Below, piece after piece: positions 41,868-50,485 of a DNA stretch of 64,000 nt. The translations under genes were made by a program, and so were the position numbers. The first letter of the stretch is position 1; every line of letters begins with the position of its first letter. The stretch covers positions 5,964,501 through 6,028,500 of the forward strand of contig NZ_JACHJW010000001.1 of assembly GCF_014203835.1 (NCBI RefSeq), in the 5' to 3' direction. The notes beneath the pieces were generated by a model. That model searched no databases. It had not been told where the DNA came from and saw only the letters and a program-made list of their open reading frames with translations. Source of the DNA: Micromonospora polyrhachis. GTDB lineage: Bacteria; Actinomycetota; Actinomycetes; Mycobacteriales; Micromonosporaceae.

Positions 41868-42707
41868 ATGGAGAGCTTCGGAGCCCGACTGCACCGGGCG
41901 ATGGCCGACCGGGGGCCCTTGTGCGTGGGGATCGACCCACATCCGGCACTGCTGCACCGGTGGGGTCTGACCGACGACCTGGACGGGCTGGCGCGGTTCA
42001 GTCAGACCGTGGTCGACGCCCTCGGCGACCGGGTCGCGGTGTGCAAACCGCAGTCCGCCTTCTTCGAGCGCTTCGGCTCCAGAGGGGTCGCCGTGCTTGA
42101 GTCAACTATCCGACAGTTGCGGGATTCCGGTGCGCTCGTGCTGCTTGACGTGAAGCGTGGCGACATCGGCTCGACAGTCGCCGCGTACGCGGCGGCGTAT
42201 CTGGAACCATCCAGCTCGCTGTATGTCGACGCGGTCACCGCGAGTCCATATCTGGGCGTTGGTTCGCTCGCGCCGATGTTCGAAACAGCGACGGCGCACG
42301 GGGGCGGCGTTTTCGTGCTCGCGCTTACCTCCAACCCCGAGGGGCCGAGCGTCCAGCACGCGCGCGGCGCGGACGGCCGCACCGTCGCACAAACCGTCAT
42401 CGACGAGATTTCGCAGCTCAACCGGGGTGCGCAGCCGCTCGGCAGCTTTGGACTGGTGGTCGGCGCGACGATTGGTGAGACCGGTCACGATCTGTCCGGA
42501 GCGGGCGGACCGCTGCTCGCTCCGGGCCTCGGCGCGCAGGGCGCGAGCGCGGCGGACCTGCGTACGGTCTTCGGTCGGGACCTCTCCACGGTGCTCCCGT
42601 CGTACTCCCGCGAGGTGCTCAACGCGGGGCCCGACGTGTCCGGATTGCGGTCGGCGTTCGACCGGGTTCTGGCCGACTGTCGAGCCGTACTGGGTAGTAG
42701 CTCCTGA
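41868..42707 (+). CDS. pyrF: Orotidine-5'-phosphate decarboxylase, type 2
   Basis: 279 residues from ATG 41868, with AGGGAGAGGAG upstream. The type 2 (PyrF_2) catalytic signature LLDVKRGDIGSTVAAYA carries the Lys-x-x-x-Asp core; the start LCVGIDPHPALL is typical of the family. It makes UMP, the ligand PyrR senses. Confidence 0.96.
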   Translation: MESFGARLHRAMADRGPLCVGIDPHPALLHRWGLTDDLDGLARFSQTVVDALGDRVAVCKPQSAFFERFGSRGVAVLESTIRQLRDSGALVLLDVKRGDIGSTVAAYAAAYLEPSSSLYVDAVTASPYLGVGSLAPMFETATAHGGGVFVLALTSNPEGPSVQHARGADGRTVAQTVIDEISQLNRGAQPLGSFGLVVGATIGETGHDLSGAGGPLLAPGLGAQGASAADLRTVFGRDLSTVLPSYSREVLNAGPDVSGLRSAFDRVLADCRAVLGSSS

Positions 42708-42878
42708 CTGACGAGTCGGTCACTCTTTGGTGATCATGGCGTGCCCACGTTGCCGAAAACTCCGGCGGCAGCTAGTTTTCCCCGCGCTGGGAACCACAAA
42801 CCCCTTTGGTTTTCAGGCACACCACGTTTCACAGCGGCGGCGTGTCCCGCCGTCGCGATAGGGACCTGAGGAGAACTG

Positions 42879-43196
42879 GTGCCGCTCCCGTCACTGAGCC
42901 CCGAGCAGCGCGCTGCCGCGCTGGAGAAGGCTGCGGAGATCCGCAAAGCCCGTGCTGCATTGAAGGAGCAGCTCAAGCAGGGCAAGACCACCCTCGCCGC
43001 CGTCCTCGACCGGGCGGAGTCGGATGATGTCGTCGGCAAGCTGAAGGTTTCGGCCGTTTTGCAGGCGATGCCGGGCATCGGCAAGATCCGGGCGACCCAG
43101 ATCATGGAAAAGCTCAAGATCGCTGACAGCCGGCGGCTGCGTGGCCTCGGCGAGCAGCAGCGCAAGGCACTGCTTGGAGAGTTCGCCTCGAACTGA
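42879..43196 (+). CDS. mihF: Actinobacterial integration host factor MihF
   Basis: 105 residues from GTG 42879, with GAGGAGA upstream. The compact helical fold ends in a helix-two-turns-helix with the DNA-binding pair VLQAMPGIGKIRATQIMEKL. It is a nucleoid protein unrelated to the enteric IHF. The 171 bp upstream (42708-42878) contain no gene; they hold the mihF leader. Confidence 0.94.
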   Translation: MPLPSLSPEQRAAALEKAAEIRKARAALKEQLKQGKTTLAAVLDRAESDDVVGKLKVSAVLQAMPGIGKIRATQIMEKLKIADSRRLRGLGEQQRKALLGEFASN

Positions 43197-43222
43197 TCCG
43201 CGTCAGCGGGTAGAAACGAGCA

Positions 43223-43786
43223 GTGAGCACGGTTGACGACGCGCGCCCGGCTGCTCGGCTCACCGCCCTTGTCGGCCCTTCCGGGGTCGGCAAGGGCGGC
43301 GTGGTCGAGTTGATCCGGGCGCGTTCGCCGTCGGTGTGGATATCCGTTCCGGTCACCACCCGGCCGATCCGGGAGCACGAGGTGGACGGGGTGGATCGCT
43401 ACTTCGTCGACCGTAGCGAGTTCGAGCGCATGATCGCGGACGGTCGGCTGCTCGACTGGACCGAAATCGCCGACCATCTGCACGGTACCCCCATCGAGCC
43501 CATTCGGAGCCGGCTGCGGGCTGGGCAGCCGGTGTTGCTGACGATCGACCTGCCGGGTGCCTGTCGGGTCCGAGCCGCGATGCCCGAGGCGCGACTGGTG
43601 TTCCTCGCTCCGCCCGTACCGCGCGCGACCCGGGCGCAACATGTAGATCCAGATCGGCCACCGCCACTATCGTGCGAATTTGACCAGACGGTGGTGAACG
43701 AGCACGTCGAGCGCGCTGCGGCCGAACTGGTAGGCTTACTCGGTTGTTCTTTTCCGACTCCGGCCCAACCGCGGGTTCGCGGTTGA
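43223..43786 (+). CDS. gmk: Guanylate kinase, divergent
   Basis: 187 residues from GTG 43223. Position (mihF-gmk-rpoZ) and the GMP-binding region (VTTRPIREHEVDGVDRYFV) identify it. Two features are abnormal. Walker A reads GPSGVGKGGV, where the family has Ser or Thr after GK or GKG. The LID segment after VFLAPP is shortened to ~25 residues, with no RGTE-type motif and no second RRL helix. The last residues are encoded by the first unit of a tandem repeat. It may be impaired, or may need a second guanylate kinase elsewhere. Confidence 0.82.
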   Translation: MSTVDDARPAARLTALVGPSGVGKGGVVELIRARSPSVWISVPVTTRPIREHEVDGVDRYFVDRSEFERMIADGRLLDWTEIADHLHGTPIEPIRSRLRAGQPVLLTIDLPGACRVRAAMPEARLVFLAPPVPRATRAQHVDPDRPPPLSCEFDQTVVNEHVERAAAELVGLLGCSFPTPAQPRVRG

Positions 43787-43850
43787 GAGACCACAACCGC
43801 AGGTTCGCGGTTGAGAGACCACAACCGCAGGTTCGCGGTTGAGAGACGCA
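43767..43850. repeat. Three 28-bp palindromic repeats across the gmk end and rpoZ leader
   Basis: Units start at 43767, 43795 and 43823. Each holds AACCGC-6 bases-GCGGTT, able to form a hairpin, followed by GAGAGACCAC or a close variant. The first unit includes the gmk stop codon; the third ends 13 bp before the rpoZ start. Possible attenuator or processing sites. Confidence 0.88.
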
Positions 43851-43862
43851 GAGGTTTATCCC

Positions 43863-44126
43863 GTGGGATCCATCGCCAGCCCCGAAGGCATCACCAACCC
43901 GCCGATCGACGAGCTGCTGGAGAAGACCTCGTCGAAGTACGCGCTGGTGATCTTCGCTGCCAAGCGTGCCCGTCAGGTCAACGCCTACTACAGCCAGCTC
44001 GGCGAGGGCCTGCTGGAATACGTCGGCCCCCTGGTCGAGACCACGCCGCAGGAAAAGCCCCTCTCGATCGCCATGCGCGAGATCAACGCCGGGCTGCTCA
44101 CCGCTGAGCCGACCGACCAGCCGTAG
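43863..44126 (+). CDS. rpoZ: RNA polymerase omega subunit
   Basis: 87 residues from GTG 43863, with AGAGG 9 bp upstream. It contains the omega signatures [31 protein letters not shown] and [10 protein letters not shown]. It assists RNA polymerase assembly. A TTG at 43839 would extend into the repeat and is rejected. Confidence 0.95.
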   Translation: MGSIASPEGITNPPIDELLEKTSSKYALVIFAAKRARQVNAYYSQLGEGLLEYVGPLVETTPQEKPLSIAMREINAGLLTAEPTDQP

Positions 44127-44141
44127 CACCGTCGATCGTCG

Positions 44142-45347
44142 ATGGCCGAGGTCGTCCTGGGGGTAGGCGGAGGCATCGCCGCCTACAAGGCGTGCGAATT
44201 GTTGCGTCTACTCACCGAGTCGGGTAATCGAGTCCGGGTCGTGCCGACCTCCGCCGCGCTGCGGTTCGTCGGGGCACCGACCTGGGCGGCGTTGTCCGGC
44301 CAGCCGGTCGCCGACGACGTCTGGTCCGACGTCCACGAGGTGCCGCACGTCCGCCTCGGTCAGCAGGCCGACCTGGTCGTGGTCGCGCCGGCCACCGCTG
44401 ACCTGCTGGCCCGGGCGGCTCACGGGCTCGCCGACGATCTGCTCACCAACACCCTGCTCACCGCCCGCTGTCCGGTGGTCCTCGCGCCGGCCATGCACAC
44501 CGAGATGTGGGAGCACCCGGCGACGGTCGACAACGTCGCCACCCTGCGCCACCGGGGCGTGGTGGTGATCGAGCCCGCCAGCGGGCGGCTCACCGGTGCG
44601 GACACCGGCAAGGGGCGGCTGCCCGATCCCGCCGAGATCTTCGCCGTCGTCCAGCGGGTGTTGCGTCGTGGACCGACAGCCCCGCGTGACCTGGCCGGCC
44701 GGCGGATCGTGGTCACCGCTGGCGGCACCCGGGAGCCACTCGACCCGGTCCGGTTCCTCGGTAACCGCTCCTCCGGTAAGCAGGGCTACGCGTTTGCGCG
44801 TACCGCCGCCGGCCGGGGAGCCCAGGTCACCCTGATCGCGGCCAACGTCACGCTGCCCGATCCCGCCGGCGTCGACCTGGTGCGGGTCGCCACCACCGAG
44901 GACCTGCGCAAGGCCACCCTGGAGGCGGCTGATGCCGCCGACGTGGTCGTGATGGCGGCGGCACCGGCCGACTTCCGGCCGGCGACGTACGCGGCCAACA
45001 AGATCAAGAAGTCGGAGACCGGTGCCACGCCCACGATCGAACTGGTCACCAATCCCGACATCGCCGCCGAGCTGGGGGAGCGCCGCCGGCCGGGGCAGGT
45101 GCTGGTGGCCTTCGCAGCCGAGACCAGCGACGCCGTGGTCAACGCCCGGGCCAAGCTGATCCGCAAGAAGGCCGACCTCATCGTGGTCAACGAGGTCGGT
45201 CCGGACAAGGTCTTCGGGGCCGACGCCAATACCGCGACCGTGCTCGGCGATGACGGATCTGTGACATCTTTTCCAGAGCAATCCAAGGAAGACCTCGCCG
45301 ATGCGGTCTGGGATCTGGTAACAACGCGCTTAACCAGCATGTCCTAA
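44142..45347 (+). CDS. coaBC: Bifunctional phosphopantothenoylcysteine decarboxylase / synthetase
   Basis: 401 residues. The N-terminal CoaC flavoprotein half has GVGGGIAAYKACELLR, the active-site region VHEVPHVRL and APAMHTEMW. The C-terminal CoaB half starts near residue 185 with VTAGGTREPLDPVRFLGN and contains SSGKQGYAFA and IKKSETGATP. It makes 4'-phosphopantetheine for CoA. ATG 44142 is 15 bp past rpoZ. Confidence 0.96.
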   Translation: MAEVVLGVGGGIAAYKACELLRLLTESGNRVRVVPTSAALRFVGAPTWAALSGQPVADDVWSDVHEVPHVRLGQQADLVVVAPATADLLARAAHGLADDLLTNTLLTARCPVVLAPAMHTEMWEHPATVDNVATLRHRGVVVIEPASGRLTGADTGKGRLPDPAEIFAVVQRVLRRGPTAPRDLAGRRIVVTAGGTREPLDPVRFLGNRSSGKQGYAFARTAAGRGAQVTLIAANVTLPDPAGVDLVRVATTEDLRKATLEAADAADVVVMAAAPADFRPATYAANKIKKSETGATPTIELVTNPDIAAELGERRRPGQVLVAFAAETSDAVVNARAKLIRKKADLIVVNEVGPDKVFGADANTATVLGDDGSVTSFPEQSKEDLADAVWDLVTTRLTSMS

Positions 45348-45379
45348 CCGTTGAGCACGATGTGTCAGACGATCAACGG
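45348..45379. terminator. Inverted repeat between coaBC and metK
   Basis: CCGTTGA (45348-45354), starting right after the coaBC stop, pairs with TCAACGG (45373-45379). A TACACT box at 45396-45401 may be the metK -10. No SAM riboswitch fold is apparent in the 88-bp gap. Confidence 0.4.
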
Positions 45380-45435
45380 GTCAGACTGCGGTTAGTACAC
45401 TGCGCGCAACCATCCAACGAGATCTGAGGAGCACC

Positions 45436-46629
45436 GTGGCACGTCGCTTGTTCACTTCCGAGTCGGTCACGGAGGGCCACCCGGACAAGATCGCTGACCA
45501 GATCAGCGATGGCATCCTGGACGCGTTGCTGGCACAGGACCCGCGCAGCCGGGTCGCTGTGGAGACCCTGATCACGACCGGACAGGTGCACGTCGCGGGC
45601 GAGGTGACGACGAAGGCGTACGCGGACATCCCGACCATCGTCCGGGAAACGATCCTGGGAATCGGCTACGACTCCTCGAAGAAGGGATTCGACGGCGCTT
45701 CCTGTGGGGTGAGCGTGTCCATCGGCTCGCAGTCGGCGGACATCGCGCAGGGCGTCGATTCGGCGATCGAGTTGCGCAGCGGCGGGTCGGAAAGCGCATT
45801 GGACGCGCAGGGCGCCGGCGACCAGGGAATGATGTTCGGTTTCGCCTGCTCCGAAACGCCCGAGCTGATGCCGCTGCCGATCGCGTTGGCGCACCGGTTG
45901 TCGCGCCGGCTGTCCGCCGTACGCAAGGACGGGACGGTGCCGTACCTGCGCCCGGATGGCAAGACGCAGGTGACGATCGAATACGACGGCTTCCGCCCGG
46001 TCCGGCTGGACACCGTCGTCGTCTCCAGCCAGCACGCCGCCGACATCTCCCTGGAGTCGCTGCTGACCCCGGACGTGCGGGAGCACGTGATCACGCCGGA
46101 GCTGGAGGGTCTGGAGCTGGACACCGAGGGCTACCGGCTGCTGGTGAACCCGACCGGACGCTTCGAGATCGGTGGCCCGATGGGCGACGCCGGCCTCACC
46201 GGCCGGAAGATCATCGTGGACACCTACGGCGGCTACGCGCGGCACGGTGGTGGCGCGTTCTCCGGCAAGGACCCGTCGAAGGTGGACCGCTCCGCGGCGT
46301 ACGCCATGCGGTGGGTCGCCAAGAACGTGGTGGCGGCGGGCCTCGCCGAGCGCTGCGAGGTGCAGGTCGCGTACGCGATCGGCAAGGCGCACCCGGTCAG
46401 CCTCTTCGTGGAGACCTTCGGCACCGAGACCGTGCCGGTGGAGCGGATCGAGCAGGCGATCGGCGAGGTCTTCGACCTGCGCCCGGCGGCGATCATCCGG
46501 GACCTGGACCTGCTACGTCCGATCTACCAGCAGACTGCGGCGTACGGCCACTTCGGCCGGGAACTGCCCGACCTGACCTGGGAGAACACCGACCGCGCCG
46601 CCGACCTCAAGTCGGCAGCAGCGGCCTGA
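45436..46629 (+). CDS. metK: S-adenosylmethionine synthetase
   Basis: 397 residues from GTG 45436 with TGAGGAG upstream. It makes SAM from methionine and ATP. Family signatures are [32 protein letters not shown], and the P-loop-like [20 protein letters not shown] very strong hairpin follows 15 bp after the stop. Confidence 0.97.
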   Translation: MARRLFTSESVTEGHPDKIADQISDGILDALLAQDPRSRVAVETLITTGQVHVAGEVTTKAYADIPTIVRETILGIGYDSSKKGFDGASCGVSVSIGSQSADIAQGVDSAIELRSGGSESALDAQGAGDQGMMFGFACSETPELMPLPIALAHRLSRRLSAVRKDGTVPYLRPDGKTQVTIEYDGFRPVRLDTVVVSSQHAADISLESLLTPDVREHVITPELEGLELDTEGYRLLVNPTGRFEIGGPMGDAGLTGRKIIVDTYGGYARHGGGAFSGKDPSKVDRSAAYAMRWVAKNVVAAGLAERCEVQVAYAIGKAHPVSLFVETFGTETVPVERIEQAIGEVFDLRPAAIIRDLDLLRPIYQQTAAYGHFGRELPDLTWENTDRAADLKSAAAA

Positions 46630-46644
46630 CCAGCGGTAAGCGCG

Positions 46645-46678
46645 GCGACCGGCAGCCCGCCGAAGGGCTGCCGGTCGC
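46645..46678. terminator. 14-bp perfect hairpin after metK
   Basis: GCGACCGGCAGCCC (46645-46658) and its exact complement (46665-46678) with loop GCCGAA. It looks like the metK terminator. It overlaps codons conserved at the start of PriA homologues (LPVARV), which complicates the priA start. Confidence 0.7.
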
Positions 46679-46688
46679 TCGTGTCTGC

Positions 46689-48707
46689 GTGGACGTGCCA
46701 CTGGCCCACCTGGATCGTCCCTTCGACTACCTGGTGCCGGCCGAGCTGGCCGAGACGGCGCAGCCCGGCACCCGGGTACGGGTCCGCTTCGCCGGTCAAC
46801 TGGTCGACGGCTGGCTGCTGGAGCGGGCCGAGTCCTCGGCGCACGACGGGCGACTGATGTTCCTGGAACGGCTGGTCTCGCCCGAGCCCGTCCTGACTCC
46901 GGAGGTCGCCCGGCTGGCCCGGGCCGTCGCCGACCGCTACGCGGGCCACCTCGCCGACGTGCTGCGCCTGGCCGTCCCGCCCCGACACGCCCGGGTCGAA
47001 CGGGAACCGGCCCCGGACGCAACCGACGACCCCGCCTCCGCCGGGAGCACCGATACGGACGCCGGTTCGGCCGGAACCACCAGCGCGGCCGGTCCCGTAT
47101 CAGCCGGGACCAGCAGCGCGGATGCCGGTTCGGCCGGGACCAGCAGCGCGGACGCTGACCTGGGCGGCTGGCGGGACTATCCGGCCGGGCCGGGCTTCCT
47201 GCGGGCCCTGGCCAACGGCCGGACCCCCCGCGCCGTGTGGTCGGCGTTGGCCGGCGAGGACTGGGCCGCCCGGATCGCGGAGGCGGTCGCGGCGACCGTA
47301 CACGGCGGGCGGGGTGCGCTCGTGGTGGTCGCCGACGCCCGCGACCTCGACCGACTGGACACCGCCGTGACCAGCACCCTGGGCGCGGGACGGCACGTGG
47401 CCCTCTCGGCCGCGCTCGGACCGGCCAAGCGGTACCGCGCATTCCTGGCCGCCCGACGCGGCACCGTACCGGTGGTGATCGGCACCCGGGCGGCGATGTT
47501 CGCGCCAGTGCACCAGCTGGGCCTGGTCGCGATCTGGGACGACGGGGACGACCTGCACGCCGAGCCCCGCGCTCCCTATCCGCACGCCCGGGAGGTGCTG
47601 CTCACCCGGGCCCAGCTCGGCGCGACGGCGGTGCTGGTGGCCGGGCACACCCGTACCGCCGAGGCGCAACTGCTGGTGGAGACCGGCTGGGCCAAGGAGG
47701 TCGTCGCGGACCGGGCGACGGTGCGCCGACGTACCCCGCTGGTGACCCCGACCGGCGACGATCCGCAACTGGCCCGCGACCCGGCGGCAGCCACGGCGCG
47801 ACTGCCCAGCCTGGCCTGGGAAGCGGCCCGGGGGGCGTTGCGCGCCGACACACCGGTGCTGGTGCAGGTACCCCGACGCGGTTACCTGCCCTCGGTGGCC
47901 TGCGCCGACTGCCGCGCCCCGGCCCGGTGCCCACACTGCGCGGGGCCGCTGGCCCTGCGCTCGGCTGGGGCCGCCCCCGCCTGTCGCTGGTGTGGCCGGG
48001 TCGCCGCCGCCTACGCCTGCCCGCACTGCGCCGGACGCCGGTTGCGCGCCGCCGTGGTCGGCGCCCGCCGTACCGCCGAGGAACTGGGGCGGGCGTTCCC
48101 CGACATTCCGGTACGGACCTCCGGGCGGGACGAGGTGCTCCACCGGGTACCCGGCGGTGCCGGTCTGGTGATCTCCACCCCGGGGGCCGAACCGGTCGCC
48201 GAGGGCGGGTTCGGTGCAGTGCTGCTGCTCGACTCGTGGGCCCTGCTGACCCGGGCCGACCTACGCGCCGGGGAAGAGGCCCTGCGGCGCTGGCTGACCG
48301 CCGCGGCCCTGGCCCGACCCGCCTCGGCCGGCGGTCGGGTGGTGGTGGTCGCCGACGGCGGGTTGGTCCCCGTGCAGGCGTTGCTGCGCTGGGACCCGGC
48401 CTGGTTCGCCGCCCGGGAGTTGGCCGAACGGCGAGAACTCGGCTTCCCGCCGGCCGTCCGGATGGCCAGCCTGACCGGCGTACCGGAGGCGGTCGCCGAC
48501 CTGCTCGCCGCCGCCCGGCTGCCCGCAGAGGCGGAGGTGTTGGGGCCGGTGCCCGCCGAGGCGGAACAGGAACGGATGCTGGTCCGGGTGCCGCGCTCCC
48601 GGGCCGCTCTGCTCGCCGAGGCACTGCACGCGGCGGCCGGGGTGCGGACCGCTCGGCGGGCCAGCCAGCCGGTCCGAGTCCAGGTCGATCCGCTCAGCCT
48701 CTTTTGA
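46689..48707 (+). CDS. priA: Primosomal protein N' (PriA), helicase-inactive actinobacterial type
   Basis: 672 residues from GTG 46689, the only conventional start near the homologous N terminus (VDVPLAHLDRPFDYLVP). The conserved PVARV lies just upstream in frame, and CTG 46626 overlaps the metK stop, so the true start is uncertain. The Walker A lysine motif is absent (HGGRGALVVVADARDL), as in other actinobacterial PriA proteins. Zinc-binding Cys clusters are present (CADC, CPHC, CRWCG, CPHC). A Ser/Ala/Gly low-complexity insert lies at about residues 115-155. It likely serves replication restart as a loader, not a motor. Confidence 0.87.
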   Translation: MDVPLAHLDRPFDYLVPAELAETAQPGTRVRVRFAGQLVDGWLLERAESSAHDGRLMFLERLVSPEPVLTPEVARLARAVADRYAGHLADVLRLAVPPRHARVEREPAPDATDDPASAGSTDTDAGSAGTTSAAGPVSAGTSSADAGSAGTSSADADLGGWRDYPAGPGFLRALANGRTPRAVWSALAGEDWAARIAEAVAATVHGGRGALVVVADARDLDRLDTAVTSTLGAGRHVALSAALGPAKRYRAFLAARRGTVPVVIGTRAAMFAPVHQLGLVAIWDDGDDLHAEPRAPYPHAREVLLTRAQLGATAVLVAGHTRTAEAQLLVETGWAKEVVADRATVRRRTPLVTPTGDDPQLARDPAAATARLPSLAWEAARGALRADTPVLVQVPRRGYLPSVACADCRAPARCPHCAGPLALRSAGAAPACRWCGRVAAAYACPHCAGRRLRAAVVGARRTAEELGRAFPDIPVRTSGRDEVLHRVPGGAGLVISTPGAEPVAEGGFGAVLLLDSWALLTRADLRAGEEALRRWLTAAALARPASAGGRVVVVADGGLVPVQALLRWDPAWFAARELAERRELGFPPAVRMASLTGVPEAVADLLAAARLPAEAEVLGPVPAEAEQERMLVRVPRSRAALLAEALHAAAGVRTARRASQPVRVQVDPLSLF

Positions 48708-48791
48708 GCAGCGTGCTAGCATCGTCCGTCATGCCGGACGCCCCTCGCGGCGCGGCGGAACAGAGACCGCGTTAATCTGGCAGTGAGTCGA

Positions 48792-48801
48792 TTGACGTCA
48801 A
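48792..48801. promoter_or_regulatory. TTGACGTCAA palindrome upstream of the P-loop/ParB-like gene
   Basis: A perfect 10-bp palindrome 28 bp before GTG 48830, with TAATCT at 48773-48778 as a possible -10. Candidate operator; no regulator is known. Confidence 0.35.
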
Positions 48802-48829
48802 CCAGCCGGTGATCAGGGGTGGGTAAGTC

Positions 48830-49813
48830 GTGACCGTTCGTCAGTCGATCGTCCTGAACGGTGACCTGGGCAGCGGCAAGAGCACGGTGTCGATCGAGCT
48901 TTCGCGTCGACTCGGGCTGCGGCGGATCAGCGTCGGCGATCTCTATCGCGAAATGGCCCAGCAGCGGCAGATGACGGCGTTGCAGCTCAACCTGCACGCC
49001 GAGCTGGACCAGGCGGTGGACGGCTACGTCGACCAGTTGCAGCAGGACATTGCCAACTCCGGTGAACAGTTGATCGTCGACAGCCGGCTCGCCTGGCACT
49101 TCTTCAGCTCCGCGCTCAAGGTCCACATGATCACCGAGCCCACCGAGGCGGCCCGGCGGGTGCTGGCCCGGCCGTCCGGCCCGGCGGAGAGCTACACCTC
49201 GATCGAGGAGGCCCGGACCAAGCTGCGGGAGCGCAGCGAGAGCGAGCGCGGCCGGTTCATCCTCCGCTACGGCGTCGACAAGGCGAAACTGCGCAACTAC
49301 GACCTGATCTGCGACTCCACCCGCGCGTCGGCGATGGAGGTCGTGGACTACGTCATCGCCGCCTTCACCGGCGCGCTCGGTGCGGAGATCCTGCGGGACT
49401 CCCCGCCGCTGTTGCTGCTCGACCCGGGCCGCGTCTTCCCCACCCAGGGGATCGAGAACCTGCGGGGATCGTGGGAGTCGGACTTCGCCGAGCAGGTGCA
49501 GCAGGCCGGCCAGGCCGCGCTGGAGCCGCTGAGCATCGGCTACACCGGGGAGCACTTCTTCGTCGTCGACGGACATCGGCGGCTCAGCGCCGCCCTGCGC
49601 AGCGGGTTCACCCTGATCCCGGCGCGGCTCACCGCCGAGGTGGACGAGCCGGTCGTCGCCGGTCTCAGCGCGGTCGACTTCTTCCGTACCGAGGTCGAGC
49701 TGAGCACCCTCTACGACTGGGAGGCGGCGCACGGCATCCGGCTGCCGATCCCCGCGCACGTGCTGCACCGGGCCGACACCGTCCTCGCCAGCGAGGCGGG
49801 AGTCACCCCGTAA
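48830..49813 (+). CDS. P-loop nucleoside-kinase-like domain fused to a ParB-like domain
   Basis: 327 residues from GTG 48830. Residues about 1-185 resemble cytidylate/adenylate kinases: Walker A NGDLGSGKSTVS (residues 9-20), RRISVGDLYREMA, and LIVDSRLAWHF at the Walker B position. Residues about 195-290 resemble ParB/sulfiredoxin-fold domains: ENLRGSWESDF and the signature VVDGHRRLSAALRSG (about 243-257), which in ParB-like proteins binds a nucleotide. A Tyr/Trp/His-containing tail ends the protein. The substrate is unknown. It lies between priA and def. Confidence 0.75.
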   Translation: MTVRQSIVLNGDLGSGKSTVSIELSRRLGLRRISVGDLYREMAQQRQMTALQLNLHAELDQAVDGYVDQLQQDIANSGEQLIVDSRLAWHFFSSALKVHMITEPTEAARRVLARPSGPAESYTSIEEARTKLRERSESERGRFILRYGVDKAKLRNYDLICDSTRASAMEVVDYVIAAFTGALGAEILRDSPPLLLLDPGRVFPTQGIENLRGSWESDFAEQVQQAGQAALEPLSIGYTGEHFFVVDGHRRLSAALRSGFTLIPARLTAEVDEPVVAGLSAVDFFRTEVELSTLYDWEAAHGIRLPIPAHVLHRADTVLASEAGVTP

Positions 49814-49919
49814 CCATCCTCGGCTGAGGTCACCCTCGGCCCACGGTTGCCGGGGTCGGACACTCCGTAGACTGGTGTGGCACTGAATCTTTACTGCCCT
49901 GACGAAGGAGCCACCCCGC

Positions 49920-50480
49920 GTGACCGTCCAGCCCATCCGTCTGTTCGGAGATCCGGTGCTGCGTACGCCGGCTGAGCCGGTAGTCGACTTCGACGTCGAG
50001 CTGCGCAAGCTGGTCGCCGACCTGACCGAGACGATGCGCGACCGCAGCGGTGCCGGTCTGGCCGCACCGCAGCTCGGGGTGGGGTTACGGGTCTTCACCT
50101 TCGACGTCGACGACGTGCTCGGACACCTGGTCAACCCGGTCCTGGAGTTCCCCGACGAGGAGGAGCAGGACGGTCCCGAGGGCTGCCTCTCCATTCCCGG
50201 GCTCTACTTCGACACCAAGCGCCGGATGAACGTCGTGGCGAAGGGCTTCAACGCGTACGGCGATCCGATGCAGATCGTCGGCACCGGCCTGATGGCCCGC
50301 TGCGTACAGCACGAGACCGACCATCTCGACGGAGTGCTCTTCCTCGACCGACTGGACCAGGCTGGTCGTAAGGCGGCCATGAAGGAGATCCGGAAGGCGG
50401 ACTGGTACGACCCAGCCGCCCCACCCACCGTCAAGGTCAGCCCGCATGCCCCGGCCAGCCCCTTCGGCCTGGGGCGGTGA
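49920..50480 (+). CDS. def: Peptide deformylase
   Basis: 186 residues from GTG 49920 with GAAGGAG upstream. It removes N-formyl from nascent proteins. All three metalloenzyme motifs are intact: GAGLAAPQLG, EGCLSIPG (metal Cys) and QHETDHLDG (two His, catalytic Glu). TAGACT at 49868-49873 is a likely -10. Six bases separate its stop from fmt. Confidence 0.97.
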   Translation: MTVQPIRLFGDPVLRTPAEPVVDFDVELRKLVADLTETMRDRSGAGLAAPQLGVGLRVFTFDVDDVLGHLVNPVLEFPDEEEQDGPEGCLSIPGLYFDTKRRMNVVAKGFNAYGDPMQIVGTGLMARCVQHETDHLDGVLFLDRLDQAGRKAAMKEIRKADWYDPAAPPTVKVSPHAPASPFGLGR

Positions 50481-50485
50481 CGTAG

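Noticed and set aside
43767-43850. Possible CRISPR (28-bp units)
   Set aside because: Three contiguous units with no spacers; a palindromic tandem repeat.
45348-45435. SAM riboswitch before metK
   Set aside because: Only a 7-bp inverted repeat and a possible -10 box are seen; no conserved SAM-binding core.
46311-46688. N-terminal extension of priA into metK
   Set aside because: It overlaps metK by over 300 bp and encodes Arg/Gly-rich sequence unlike any PriA.
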